Assembly: GCF_002778325.1 (NCBI RefSeq)
Contig: NZ_NESI01000008.1
Location: 124,001-188,000 of the forward strand
DNA length: 64,000 bases
Reading direction: 5' to 3'
Source of the DNA: Limnohabitans sp. B9-3
GTDB lineage: Bacteria > Pseudomonadota > Gammaproteobacteria > Burkholderiales > Burkholderiaceae_C
Every line of letters begins with the position of its first letter. Within the stretch, counting starts at the first letter, position 1. A program made the position numbers and the translations under genes. Shown piece after piece: positions 56,740 through 64,000 of this stretch. The notes beneath the pieces were generated by a model that was not told the DNA's origin, did no database searches, and saw nothing but the letters and a program-made list of their open reading frames with translations.

Positions 56740-57281
56740 GGCAGTTTGATTCCTGAGAAGTATTCATCGGCCACGGCACCCAACTTTGAGGCCTGCGGCT
56801 TGCCGTAAACGGCGGCTTGATACACCTTGCCGTCACGCACAAACCACACCCATTGCACATGGTGTGACTCGGTCTTGACCACAGTTTGCACCGGAATAGG
56901 CAGCGCGTCTGCCCCACGCAGGGTCCATGTTTGTTCGGGCACTTCTGCGGCGGCAGCACCCAAAGGCGCCAAACTGGCCAAGCGCCATGCGGCCATGGCT
57001 TCTGCGGGCGTGATGTCTGCAGGGAGCGTCATTTGTCCCAAGGTGAATTGCATATCACTCGCTTCGCAGCCACGCATTTGCAAACTTGCCACCACATCTC
57101 GCGGCCCCGATTTCAAAGTGACATCGCGCTGGCCTGTGTCAGGCTTGCAAGGCATGAGCACGTTGACAATGCCGTCGTCAAAACGCACGTCACGCCAATT
57201 CAAAGCCGGCGTGCAACCGAGCCAACTTGTCACGAACGCACTGAACACCACGAATTTCCACATTTTTCTCATGCGGTTCAT
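56736..57281 (-). CDS. putative lipoprotein
   Basis: The 181-residue product (start ATG 57281 chosen from several in-frame ATGs) has a lipoprotein signal ending SWLGC (Cys22 counting from that start). The mature part has no family I recognise; visible segments are DVRFDDGIVNVLMPCKPDTGQ, ADITPAEAMAAWRLA and HVQWVWFVRDGKVYQAAVYG. Three further cysteines occur. It is translationally coupled to the MFS gene by ATGA. A role as an envelope partner of the transporter is only a guess. Confidence 0.7.
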   Translation of the reverse strand: MNRMRKMWKFVVFSAFVTSWLGCTPALNWRDVRFDDGIVNVLMPCKPDTGQRDVTLKSGPRDVVASLQMRGCEASDMQFTLGQMTLPADITPAEAMAAWRLASLAPLGAAAAEVPEQTWTLRGADALPIPVQTVVKTESHHVQWVWFVRDGKVYQAAVYGKPQASKLGAVADEYFSGIKLP

Positions 57282-57372
57282 TATCGGTCTCATGCGCATG
57301 AAGGGCATGCGCAGCGACAGGGTGTCACTTGCATGTCGGCTGTGAGGTGTCACTTATCAGACAATTCGGTCT

Positions 57373-58620
57373 ATGAACTCACTCGACGGCATCCGCATCC
57401 TAGATTTATCACGCGTCTTAGCAGGGCCTTGGTGCACCCAAACCTTGGCAGACCTCGGCGCAGACGTCATCAAAATTGAACGTCCAGGCGCGGGCGATGA
57501 CACCCGAAGCTGGGGCCCGCCCTTTTTAAAAGACGTGAACGGCACCGACACACGCGATGCAGCTTATTACCTCGGCGCTAACCGCAACAAGCGCTCAGTG
57601 ACCTGCGACATTGCCACGCCCCAAGGGCAAGCGCTGATTCGTGAGTTGGTGAAGTCGTGCCATGTGTTCATTGAAAACTTCAAAGTCGGCGACATGGCTC
57701 GCTACGGCTTGGACTACAACAGCCTCATCGCCCTCAACCCCAGTTTGGTGTACTGCAGCGTGACGGGATTTGGCCAAACTGGCCCTTACCGCGAACGTGC
57801 CGGCTACGACTACGCGGTACAGGGCATTGGCGGTTTGATGAGCATCACGGGCGAACGCGATGACTTGGGTGGCGGTCCACAAAAAGTGGGGGTCGCTGTG
57901 GCCGATTTGTTCACGGGCATGTACGCCACCGTGGCTATATTGGCCGCGTTGCGCCACGCTGAAAAAACCGGCCAAGGCCAACAAGTGGACATGGCCTTGC
58001 TTGACACCCAAGTTGCCATGCTTGCCAACTTAGGCGCCAATTATTTGGTCTCAGGTAAAAAAGAGGGCAAGGTGCCCGGTCGGGCTGGCAACGCGCATCA
58101 AAACATCGTGCCCTACCAAGTGTTTGAAGTCGCCCCCATGCCCGACGGCACCAAAGACCATCTGATCTTGGCGGTTGGAAACGATGGCCAGTATGCAAAA
58201 TTCTGCGCTGTTGCAAACCGCCCTGACTTGGCGATTGATCCACGGTTTGTCAAAAATGCAGACCGCGTGCGTCATCGCGCCGTTTTGGTACCGATTCTGG
58301 AAACTGTGATGCTGTCCCGCAGTAAATCAGATTGGCTTGAAGCGTTAGAGGCTGCCAAAGTACCCTGTGGCGCGATCAACAACCTGGCTGAAGTATTTGC
58401 CGATCCGCATATCCAAGCCCGAGACATGGTGTGTACCTGGGCACATCCATTGGCTGGCTCTGTTGAATTGGTCGCCAGCCCGATGAAGCTGAGCGTGACG
58501 CCCGTCCGTCAAGACATCACACCTCCTACGTTGGGTCAGCATACCGACGAAGTTCTGGAAGAGGTGCTGAATTTGGATGCGTCGGCCATTGCGGCTTTGC
58601 GACATCAGCAAGTGATTTAA
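57373..58620 (+). CDS. CaiB/BaiF-type (class III) CoA-transferase
   Basis: The 415-residue product has the family III signatures GIRILDLSRVLAGPWCTQTLA at the start, the catalytic Asp178 in VADLFTGMYATVAILAAL and the late APMPDGTKDHLILAVGND. These enzymes move CoA between dicarboxylic or 2-hydroxy acids. Substrate is not determinable. It is divergent from the lipoprotein-MFS pair and is followed by a hairpin terminator. Confidence 0.92.
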   Translation: MNSLDGIRILDLSRVLAGPWCTQTLADLGADVIKIERPGAGDDTRSWGPPFLKDVNGTDTRDAAYYLGANRNKRSVTCDIATPQGQALIRELVKSCHVFIENFKVGDMARYGLDYNSLIALNPSLVYCSVTGFGQTGPYRERAGYDYAVQGIGGLMSITGERDDLGGGPQKVGVAVADLFTGMYATVAILAALRHAEKTGQGQQVDMALLDTQVAMLANLGANYLVSGKKEGKVPGRAGNAHQNIVPYQVFEVAPMPDGTKDHLILAVGNDGQYAKFCAVANRPDLAIDPRFVKNADRVRHRAVLVPILETVMLSRSKSDWLEALEAAKVPCGAINNLAEVFADPHIQARDMVCTWAHPLAGSVELVASPMKLSVTPVRQDITPPTLGQHTDEVLEEVLNLDASAIAALRHQQVI

Positions 58621-58641
58621 TTTACGTCTTAACGTCAACGT

Positions 58642-58679
58642 GAAATCGGGGCACGTTCAAAGAACAGTGCCCCGATTTC
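58642..58679. terminator. terminator between CoA-transferase and cytochrome c' genes
   Basis: GAAATCGGGGCAC (58642-58654) pairs with GTGCCCCGATTTC (58667-58679) in a perfect 13-bp stem around a 12-nt loop, with TTG after it. It sits between convergent genes. The T-run is short, so termination strength is uncertain. Confidence 0.7.
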
Positions 58680-58722
58680 TTGATTGCATTTCTGCGATGA
58701 GTTTTAACTCAGACGCATGAAT

Positions 58723-59175
58723 TTATTTGCTTCTAAAGTCGTCGTGGCACGACTTGCAGGTACCTGCTGTCGCATTGAAGGCTGCTTTGAAGGCATCCTC
58801 TCTGCCAGTCTTAGCTGCTGCGGCTAATTTGACCGACTCGCTTTGTAATTTATCGGCAGCTTCTTTGAATTTGGCGGCTTGCGTCCAAATTTCAGGCTTC
58901 GCTTTTGTGTCGCCTTGATCAGTACCCTCGCCATAAGCCGCCCAAGGCAACTTGGCCATGCTGGCCACGATGTCAGCATTCGCCGCAGCAGCTTGTGCAT
59001 CAAACGGGGCTTTGCCTTGTGCCATGGCACCCAAGCGGCCAAAATGGGCAGCCATCACCGTGAAGCTAGCTTTGCGGTACTTGATGGCATCTTCTGCTTT
59101 GGCAAATTGAGCCACAGCTGGAACACTGAGCGCCGCACAGCTGACAGCGATCAAGGTCAAAAGCATTTTTTTCAT
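58723..59175 (-). CDS. cytochrome c' (c-556-like)
   Basis: The 150-residue product has a signal peptide (cleavage after AVA, about residue 22) and a single C-terminal haem motif CKSCH (140-144), the hallmark of four-helix cytochrome c'. Length is typical. Such proteins bind NO or CO and handle nitrosative stress. It is divergent from a cytochrome b561 gene across 103 nt, which may be its redox partner. Confidence 0.92.
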   Translation of the reverse strand: MKKMLLTLIAVSCAALSVPAVAQFAKAEDAIKYRKASFTVMAAHFGRLGAMAQGKAPFDAQAAAANADIVASMAKLPWAAYGEGTDQGDTKAKPEIWTQAAKFKEAADKLQSESVKLAAAAKTGREDAFKAAFNATAGTCKSCHDDFRSK

Positions 59176-59278
59176 GGGAGTCGTTCCTTCGTAGATTTAA
59201 AAAATTAGAATGAATTCTTGCGACGCCGAGTTTACGTACTTTATGTGTCGCTGTCTTTTTTGATGACAAAGGTCTGCC

Positions 59279-59962
59279 ATGTCAAAACCCCCACGTTTAG
59301 AAGCTGTTCGAATTTGGGATTTGCCCACGCGGGTTTTTCATCTGGCCCTTCTCTTACTTATCGCCGGTATGTACATCACAGGCGATGAGGGTGAGGATTT
59401 GATGCGTTTCCACTTCTTTTTTGGCTACGCTCTATTGACGCTGATTTTTTTCCGTCTTATTTGGGGTTTTGTCGGTGGTTATTGGTCACGCTTTACACAC
59501 TTTGTGCCGACACCTCGTCGATTGATGCATTACCTGAAGACGCGACGTTCTCATCGCAATGAACCTGCCGTTGGCCACAACCCTCTTGGTGCGCTCTCTG
59601 TGCTTGCATTAATTTTCGTCGTCTTGTTACAAGTCGTCACCGGCTTTTGCAGTGATAACGAAATTGCATCAGCTGGCCCATGGACTGCGTTGATCTCGGG
59701 CAAGTGGGTGGGATGGGCCACGCAATACCACACGGAAATTGGTCAAGTCTTGTTGCTTCTGTTAATCGGCTTGCATGTTGTGTCGGTGTTGTTTTATAAA
59801 TTTTTCAAACATGAAGATTTGATCGTTCCCATGATCAAGGGTGATAAATCTTTACCTTTGGAGACGATCCCTTCAATAGACAACACCGCTACCCGCTGTG
59901 GTGCTTTGTTCGTGCTGTGTTGCTGTGCTTATTTGGTTTATCGTTTGGTCAATCTCACTTGA
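59279..59962 (+). CDS. cytochrome b561-family membrane protein
   Basis: The 227-residue product has four or more membrane segments (about residues 16-36, 48-68, 100-120, 158-178) and the bis-His haem ligands typical of cytochrome b561 (His in FHLALLLL, HFFFGY, TQYHTEIGQ and GLHVVSV). It transfers electrons between quinone and periplasmic cytochromes. It is divergent from cytochrome c', which may be its acceptor. A terminator follows at 59987. Confidence 0.9.
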   Translation: MSKPPRLEAVRIWDLPTRVFHLALLLLIAGMYITGDEGEDLMRFHFFFGYALLTLIFFRLIWGFVGGYWSRFTHFVPTPRRLMHYLKTRRSHRNEPAVGHNPLGALSVLALIFVVLLQVVTGFCSDNEIASAGPWTALISGKWVGWATQYHTEIGQVLLLLLIGLHVVSVLFYKFFKHEDLIVPMIKGDKSLPLETIPSIDNTATRCGALFVLCCCAYLVYRLVNLT

Positions 59963-59986
59963 CTACACAACGCCGACATCCATAAA

Positions 59987-60016
59987 AAAGCCGCGCTTTA
60001 AGCGCGGCTTTCTTTT
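59987..60016. terminator. terminator after cytochrome b561
   Basis: AAAGCCGCGCTT (59987-59998) and AAGCGCGGCTTT (60000-60011) form a GC-rich hairpin followed by TCTTTT. It separates the cytochrome b561 gene from the convergent peroxiredoxin gene and is largely symmetric, so bidirectional use is possible. Confidence 0.85.
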
Positions 60017-60062
60017 GAATCAGTTAGCCTAAATGTCTTGCTGTTTCCTTGAGCTAGACTTT

Positions 60063-60569
60063 TCAGCCCTTCGCTTGTGCCAGCAATGTGGCGGCGTCGC
60101 TGATTTCGAATTTACCAGGTCCTTCGTTGTTCAACGCCACGACCTTGCCATCTTTGACCAACATGGAGTAACGGTTGCTGCGTAAGCCCATGCCACGCGC
60201 TGTCAAATCAAGGGTCAAACCTGTTGCCTTGGCAAAATCAGCGCTGCCATCGGCCAGCATACGTACTTTGCCGCCAACTTTTTGGTCACGCGCCCAAGCG
60301 CCCATCACGAAGGCGTCGTTCACGCTCAGACACCAGATTTCATCCACGCCAGCCGCTTTGAAGGCTTCAAAGTTCTCAACATAGCCTGGAACGTGCTTGG
60401 CGGAGCAAGTTGGTGTAAATGCGCCTGGCAATGCAAATAAAGCGATGGTTTTACCGGCGCTGGATTTGCCCACATCAACGGCATTTGGACCGATGCTGCA
60501 ACCTTCGCCCTCAACTTCTGAATATTCCATCAGCGTAGTTTGGGGAAGTGTGTCTCCGACTTTGATCAT
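60063..60569 (-). CDS. peroxiredoxin (Prx5 type)
   Basis: The 168-residue product has the Prx5/PMP20 signature PGAFTPTCSAKHVPGY with the peroxidatic Cys55, plus RSNRYSMLVKDGKVVALN near the C-terminus. A second cysteine (Cys24 or Cys80) may be the resolving residue. It reduces peroxides with glutathione or thioredoxin. It lies alone between cytochrome b561 and the S10 operon terminator. OxyR control is possible but no site was seen. Confidence 0.93.
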   Translation of the reverse strand: MIKVGDTLPQTTLMEYSEVEGEGCSIGPNAVDVGKSSAGKTIALFALPGAFTPTCSAKHVPGYVENFEAFKAAGVDEIWCLSVNDAFVMGAWARDQKVGGKVRMLADGSADFAKATGLTLDLTARGMGLRSNRYSMLVKDGKVVALNNEGPGKFEISDAATLLAQAKG

Positions 60570-60600
60570 GGTGGCTCCTAAAAATGAACATTACAAAAAG

Positions 60601-60629
60601 AAAAACGACCCACATTGTGGGTCGTTTTT
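60601..60629 (-). terminator. terminator of the S10 operon after rpsQ
   Basis: AAAAACGACCCAC (60601-60613) and GTGGGTCGTTTTT (60617-60629) form a perfect 13-bp stem with a 3-nt loop; on the minus strand TTTTT closes the right arm and CTTTTTG follows. It lies 33 nt after the rpsQ stop. S10 transcription therefore ends here rather than continuing into rplN. Confidence 0.9.
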
Positions 60630-60661
60630 CAGGACTTTGCAGGACCGAGGTCCTAAAAGCT

Positions 60662-60931
60662 TTAAACCGCAGCGGCCTTCTCGACCAAACGGGTCGCAAC
60701 CCAGTTTTTGGTCTTCGAAATTGGCTTGCTTTCGGTAATCTCGATCACGTCGCCCAAGTGATATTCACCTGTTTCGTCGTGAGCGTGATATTTGCTCGAC
60801 TTAGCCACGATCTTGCCGTAGAGCGCGTGTTTCACACGACGCTCGACCAGCACGGTCACGGTTTTAGCACGTTTGTCACTGACCACCTTGCCGATCAAGG
60901 TGCGTTTGAGGGATTTTTTAGCTTCCGTCAT
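60662..60931 (-). CDS. rpsQ: 30S ribosomal protein S17
   Basis: S17 is a primary 16S rRNA-binding protein. The 89-residue product has [20 protein letters not shown] at the start, KYHAHDE and [18 protein letters not shown]. It is the last gene of the S10 operon here. The usual next gene, rplN, is instead at 4056; a terminator follows rpsQ directly. Confidence 0.97.
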   Translation of the reverse strand: MTEAKKSLKRTLIGKVVSDKRAKTVTVLVERRVKHALYGKIVAKSSKYHAHDETGEYHLGDVIEITESKPISKTKNWVATRLVEKAAAV

Positions 60932-60940
60932 GTTTGCTCC

Positions 60941-61147
60941 TTAAGCTTCCGGTGTTGCAGCGGCTTGCTTTTCAGCAAGAATTGTTTTAGCACGGGCAAT
61001 ACTGCGACGTGTAGAACGCAGTTGTGACGTGTTATTGAGTTGTTGCGTGCCTTTTTGCATGCGCAGACCAAAATGGGCCTTTTGCAGCTCTTTGACTTCG
61101 GCTTCGATGCCAGCAACGTCTTTTTGGCGCAGTTCAGCAGCTTTCAT
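60941..61147 (-). CDS. rpmC: 50S ribosomal protein L29
   Basis: L29 lies at the exit tunnel. The 68-residue product has [20 protein letters not shown] and [20 protein letters not shown], typical of the family; length is normal. It lies 17 nt after rplP and 9 nt before rpsQ. Confidence 0.96.
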   Translation of the reverse strand: MKAAELRQKDVAGIEAEVKELQKAHFGLRMQKGTQQLNNTSQLRSTRRSIARAKTILAEKQAAATPEA

Positions 61148-61164
61148 TTCTTATCTCTCCTGAA

Positions 61165-61581
61165 TTACTGGCCGATCATGCGAGCCACGAATGTGGTACG
61201 CAAGGGCAACTTTGCAGCGGCCAAACGGAAGGCTTCACGGGCCAACTCTTCTGGAACGCCTACGATTTCGTAGAGAACCTTACCGGGTTGGATTTCAGCC
61301 ACGTAGTACTCGGGGTTACCTTTACCGTTACCCATACGCACTTCAGCAGGCTTTTGGGAGATCGGCTTGTCAGGGAACACGCGAATCCAGATACGACCGC
61401 CACGCTTCACGTGACGCGAGATCGCACGACGTGCGGCCTCAATTTGACGAGCCGTTAGACGACCGCGATCAGTTGACTTGAGACCGAAGTCACCGAACGC
61501 CACCGTGTTGCCACGGGTAGCGATGCCGGTGTTGCGGCCTTTTTGTTCTTTGCGGTATTTACGGCGTGCTGGTTGCAGCAT
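61165..61581 (-). CDS. rplP: 50S ribosomal protein L16
   Basis: L16 helps organise the A-site of the large subunit. The 138-residue product has the diagnostic [39 protein letters not shown] and [18 protein letters not shown]. It is 2 nt after rpsC, which suggests coupled translation. Confidence 0.97.
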   Translation of the reverse strand: MLQPARRKYRKEQKGRNTGIATRGNTVAFGDFGLKSTDRGRLTARQIEAARRAISRHVKRGGRIWIRVFPDKPISQKPAEVRMGNGKGNPEYYVAEIQPGKVLYEIVGVPEELAREAFRLAAAKLPLRTTFVARMIGQ

Positions 61582-61583
61582 GC

Positions 61584-62468
61584 TTATTCTCCTTGACCGT
61601 CCGCAGCCGTGCCAGTGGTTGCGGGCGCGGCAACCTTGCGGACGCGCTTGACGGCAGTTGATGGGGCATCAGCGGCTTCAGCGGGCTTATCGCTGCCATC
61701 CGTTGGTGCGGCATTGGTTCCTACAGGACGACGAGCGCCACTGCGTGCGGGACGATCACCGGTAGGGCGAGCATCACGACGGGGACCACGGGGACGACGC
61801 TCTTCTTCGCGAGGCTCAACGGCGGCCGGCAGATCGTTACGACCTAAGGTATCGCCCTTGTAAACCCACACCTTGACACCGATGATGCCGTAGGTGGTTT
61901 TTGCTTCAGAAGTTGCGTAATCGATGTCTGCACGCAGGGTGTGAAGTGGCACGCGACCTTCACGGTACCACTCGGTACGTGCGATCTCGATGCCGTTCAA
62001 ACGACCTGCCGACATGATCTTGATGCCTTGGGCACCCAGACGCATGGCGTTTTGCATAGCGCGCTTCATAGCGCGACGGAACATGATGCGTTTTTCGAGC
62101 TGTTGGGTGATGCTGTCTGCGATCAACTGAGCATCGATTTCAGGCTTGCGCACTTCTTCGATGTTGACGGCAACTGGCACACCCAAACGGGCTGTCAATT
62201 CGCGCTTGAGGTTCTCTATGTCCTCGCCTTTTTTGCCGATCACAACGCCTGGACGAGCCGAGAAGATGGTGATGCGGGCGCTTTTGGCGGGGCGCTCAAT
62301 GAGAACGCGAGACACAGAAGCGTTTTTCAGCTTGGCCTTCAAGTACTCACGAACCTTGATGTCTTCAGCCAGCATGCCAGCGAAGTCACGGTTGTTCGCG
62401 TACCAGCGGCTAGCCCAATTGCGGCTCACTGCAAGGCGAAAGCCTGTGGGGTGGATTTTTTGTCCCAT
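61584..62468 (-). CDS. rpsC: 30S ribosomal protein S3 with long C-terminal tail
   Basis: S3 is at the mRNA entry site. The 294-residue product has the KH domain (about 38-110, including [19 protein letters not shown]) and the S3 C-terminal domain to about residue 210 ([16 protein letters not shown]). Beyond it lies an 84-residue tail rich in Arg/Pro/Ala, then acidic and Ala/Lys segments. E. coli S3 is 233 residues, so the tail is an extension. It is 15 nt after rplV. Confidence 0.97.
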   Translation of the reverse strand: MGQKIHPTGFRLAVSRNWASRWYANNRDFAGMLAEDIKVREYLKAKLKNASVSRVLIERPAKSARITIFSARPGVVIGKKGEDIENLKRELTARLGVPVAVNIEEVRKPEIDAQLIADSITQQLEKRIMFRRAMKRAMQNAMRLGAQGIKIMSAGRLNGIEIARTEWYREGRVPLHTLRADIDYATSEAKTTYGIIGVKVWVYKGDTLGRNDLPAAVEPREEERRPRGPRRDARPTGDRPARSGARRPVGTNAAPTDGSDKPAEAADAPSTAVKRVRKVAAPATTGTAADGQGE

Positions 62469-62483
62469 ATCTTCCTATACCTT

Positions 62484-62813
62484 TCAGTTGCCGACTGTCA
62501 CGTAAACGTGACAAGTAGGCTTGCTGATACTGTTGCCGCGGCCTTTGGCGCGGGCAGTGAAACGCTTGAGCGTGGCACCTTTTTCAACGTAGATGGTTTT
62601 CACCTTCAATTCGTCGATGTCAGCACCGTCGTTGTGTTCAGCGTTAGCAATCGCAGATTCCAAAACTTTCTTGACAATGCCGGCAGCTTTTTTCTGCGTA
62701 AATGTCAGGATGTTCAGAGCCTGGTCAACTTTTTTGCCGCGGATCATGTCCGCGACCAAACGGCCTTTGTCGACCGACAGACGGACGCCCCTAAGGACTG
62801 CACGTGTTTCCAT
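62484..62813 (-). CDS. rplV: 50S ribosomal protein L22
   Basis: L22 lines the exit tunnel and interacts with macrolides. The 109-residue product begins [20 protein letters not shown] and has the family end [20 protein letters not shown]. No unusual loop length is evident. It is 9 nt after rpsS and 15 nt before rpsC. Confidence 0.97.
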   Translation of the reverse strand: METRAVLRGVRLSVDKGRLVADMIRGKKVDQALNILTFTQKKAAGIVKKVLESAIANAEHNDGADIDELKVKTIYVEKGATLKRFTARAKGRGNSISKPTCHVYVTVGN

Positions 62814-62822
62814 GGTCTTTCC

Positions 62823-63101
62823 TTATTTCTTCTGGACTTTTTTGTCCGCGGGGTGACCTTTGAAGGTGCGCGTCAAGGCGAATTCGCCGAGCTTATGGCC
62901 CACCATCTGGTCGGTGATGTAAACAGGGATGTGTTGTTTGCCGTTGTGCACAGCGATGGTCAGACCGATGAAATCGGGCAGAACCATAGAACGACGCGAC
63001 CAAGTTTTCACCGGCTTTTTGTCTTTGTTAGCGATGGCCTTGTCGACCTTGGCTACCAAATGATGGTCAACAAACGGACCCTTTTTGAGAGAGCGAGTCA
63101 T
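62823..63101 (-). CDS. rpsS: 30S ribosomal protein S19
   Basis: S19 is in the head of the small subunit near the A-site finger. The 92-residue product begins [20 protein letters not shown] and contains [19 protein letters not shown] and [15 protein letters not shown]. It is 10 nt after rplB. Confidence 0.97.
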   Translation of the reverse strand: MTRSLKKGPFVDHHLVAKVDKAIANKDKKPVKTWSRRSMVLPDFIGLTIAVHNGKQHIPVYITDQMVGHKLGEFALTRTFKGHPADKKVQKK

Positions 63102-63111
63102 TTGTTACCCC

Positions 63112-63936
63112 TTACTTTTTACGACGCGACACAATCATGACTTGTGTGCGTTTGTTGTTACGGGTACGGTAACCTTTGGTCAGGTTACCCCATGGGTCAA
63201 CAGCATGACGGCCTTCGCCGGTGCGACCTTCGCCACCGCCGTGTGGGTGATCCACAGGGTTCATAGCGACACCACGCACGGTTGGGCGAATGCCCATCCA
63301 GCGCTTGACACCCGCTTTGCCCAATCGGCGCAGACTGTGCTCTTCGTTTGCAACTTCACCAATGGTGGCGCGGCAATCGATATGGATCTTGCGAACTTCA
63401 CCCGAGCGCATACGCACTTGAGCATAAGTACCTTCACGCGCCAACAAAGTGGCCGAAGTACCAGCGGAGCGAGCGATTTGAGCGCCTTTACCGACTTGCA
63501 ACTCGATGCAGTGAATGGTTGAACCCACGGGAATGTTGCGGATGGGCAATGTGTTGCCTGCACGGATCGGAGCTTCCGAACCGCTCATCAACGTTGCACC
63601 AGCTTCCAAACCACGAGGCGCAATGATGTAGCGACGCTCGCCGTCTGCGTAACACACCAAAGCGATGTGTGCCGTACGGTTTGGATCGTATTCAATGCGT
63701 TCCACTTTTGCGGGGATGCCATCTTTTGTACGACGGAAGTCCACCACGCGGTAGTGATGCTTGTGACCACCACCCTTATGACGGGTCGTGATATGGCCGT
63801 TGTTGTTACGGCCGGCTTTTTGATGCTGGGGTTCCAGCAGCGGCGCGTAAGGGTCACCTTTGTACAGGTGATCACGGGTAACTTTGACGACGCCACGCTG
63901 ACCGGGCGACGTAGGTTTCATCTTGATGACTGCCAT
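63112..63936 (-). CDS. rplB: 50S ribosomal protein L2
   Basis: L2 is essential for subunit association and peptidyl transfer. The 274-residue product starts [20 protein letters not shown] and has the conserved [20 protein letters not shown] with the functional His and the C-terminal basic tail. It is immediately downstream of rplW (2-nt gap). Confidence 0.98.
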   Translation of the reverse strand: MAVIKMKPTSPGQRGVVKVTRDHLYKGDPYAPLLEPQHQKAGRNNNGHITTRHKGGGHKHHYRVVDFRRTKDGIPAKVERIEYDPNRTAHIALVCYADGERRYIIAPRGLEAGATLMSGSEAPIRAGNTLPIRNIPVGSTIHCIELQVGKGAQIARSAGTSATLLAREGTYAQVRMRSGEVRKIHIDCRATIGEVANEEHSLRRLGKAGVKRWMGIRPTVRGVAMNPVDHPHGGGEGRTGEGRHAVDPWGNLTKGYRTRNNKRTQVMIVSRRKK

Positions 63937-63938
63937 GA

Positions 63939-64000
63939 TTAAGCGGCCTCCCCAGAGATGTTCAGTTCTTGACCAGGCTTCAGGGTCACATAAGCTTTGC
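63939..64000 (-). CDS. rplW: 50S ribosomal protein L23 (partial, 5' end outside)
   Basis: Only the C-terminal end is in the window: translation of the minus strand gives [18 protein letters not shown] followed by TAA (63941-63939), the usual L23 ending. The gene continues beyond base 64000. Two nt separate it from rplB in the S10 operon. Confidence 0.85.
   Translation of the reverse strand, partial: KAYVTLKPGQELNISGEAA

Noticed and set aside
61941-63140. 399-residue plus-strand ORF
   Set aside because: It is antisense to rpsC, rplV and rpsS and has no recognisable domain; it reflects codon bias on the other strand.

Overview
The window is a stretch of chromosome from a betaproteobacterium of the order Burkholderiales, most probably the family Comamonadaceae. 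I base this on protein character only (PhaM, DUF3567, ubiA-oxyR-recG, a YbeD-LipB-LipA set beside a unipolar atp operon); genus cannot be fixed. Coding density is high and no insertion sequence, phage or CRISPR array is visible. All three RNA-level landmarks seen are ordinary: one tRNA-Arg(CCG), several Rho-independent terminators and a few clear promoters.

Both ends are ribosomal-protein operons on the minus strand. The right end (60662-64000) is the distal S10 operon, rplW to rpsQ, closed by its own terminator at 60601-60629. The left end (1-4056) is the spc operon, rplN to rplO, started by its own sigma70-type promoter at 4201-4230. rpsQ and rplN, which are adjacent in most bacteria, are therefore separated here by about 56.6 kb of unrelated genes while order and strand are preserved.

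Between them, left to right: proC and a small secreted Ala/Pro/Lys protein; recG-oxyR-ubiA; an accessory island (9622-12746) with an outer-membrane-barrel protein, two paralogous lipoproteins and an XRE regulator; queA-tgt; phaM plus a FIST-domain protein; a probable copper uptake and delivery cluster (DUF2946, TonB receptor, YcnI, two PCuAC chaperones) behind two c-type cytochromes; a second TonB receptor; a small operon of a TraR/DksA zinc-finger protein and an eRF1-domain-like protein preceded by a perfect FNR box; FAH and IclR genes; DUF3108, DUF3567, purU, a GcvA-like regulator and a solitary glcD; GNAT and higBA; yggS and pilT; a 3-hydroxyisobutyrate-dehydrogenase-like gene; the dolP-diaA-yraN / rsmI set; tRNA-Arg, a membrane-anchored cytochrome c5, a YheT hydrolase; the complete atpIBEFHAGDC operon; ybeD-lipB-lipA; a regulatory PTS set (EIIA, HPr, EI); an MFS transporter and lipoprotein; a CaiB-type CoA-transferase; cytochrome c' and cytochrome b561; and a peroxiredoxin.

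Metabolic picture: an aerobic or facultatively anaerobic heterotroph with many haem and copper proteins, type IV pilus retraction, PHA granule control and OxyR/peroxiredoxin defence. The most interesting candidates are the FNR-box-controlled DksA-like/eRF1-like pair, the paired lipoproteins flanking an XRE regulator with tandem operators, and the split ribosomal superoperon with its new promoter and terminator.
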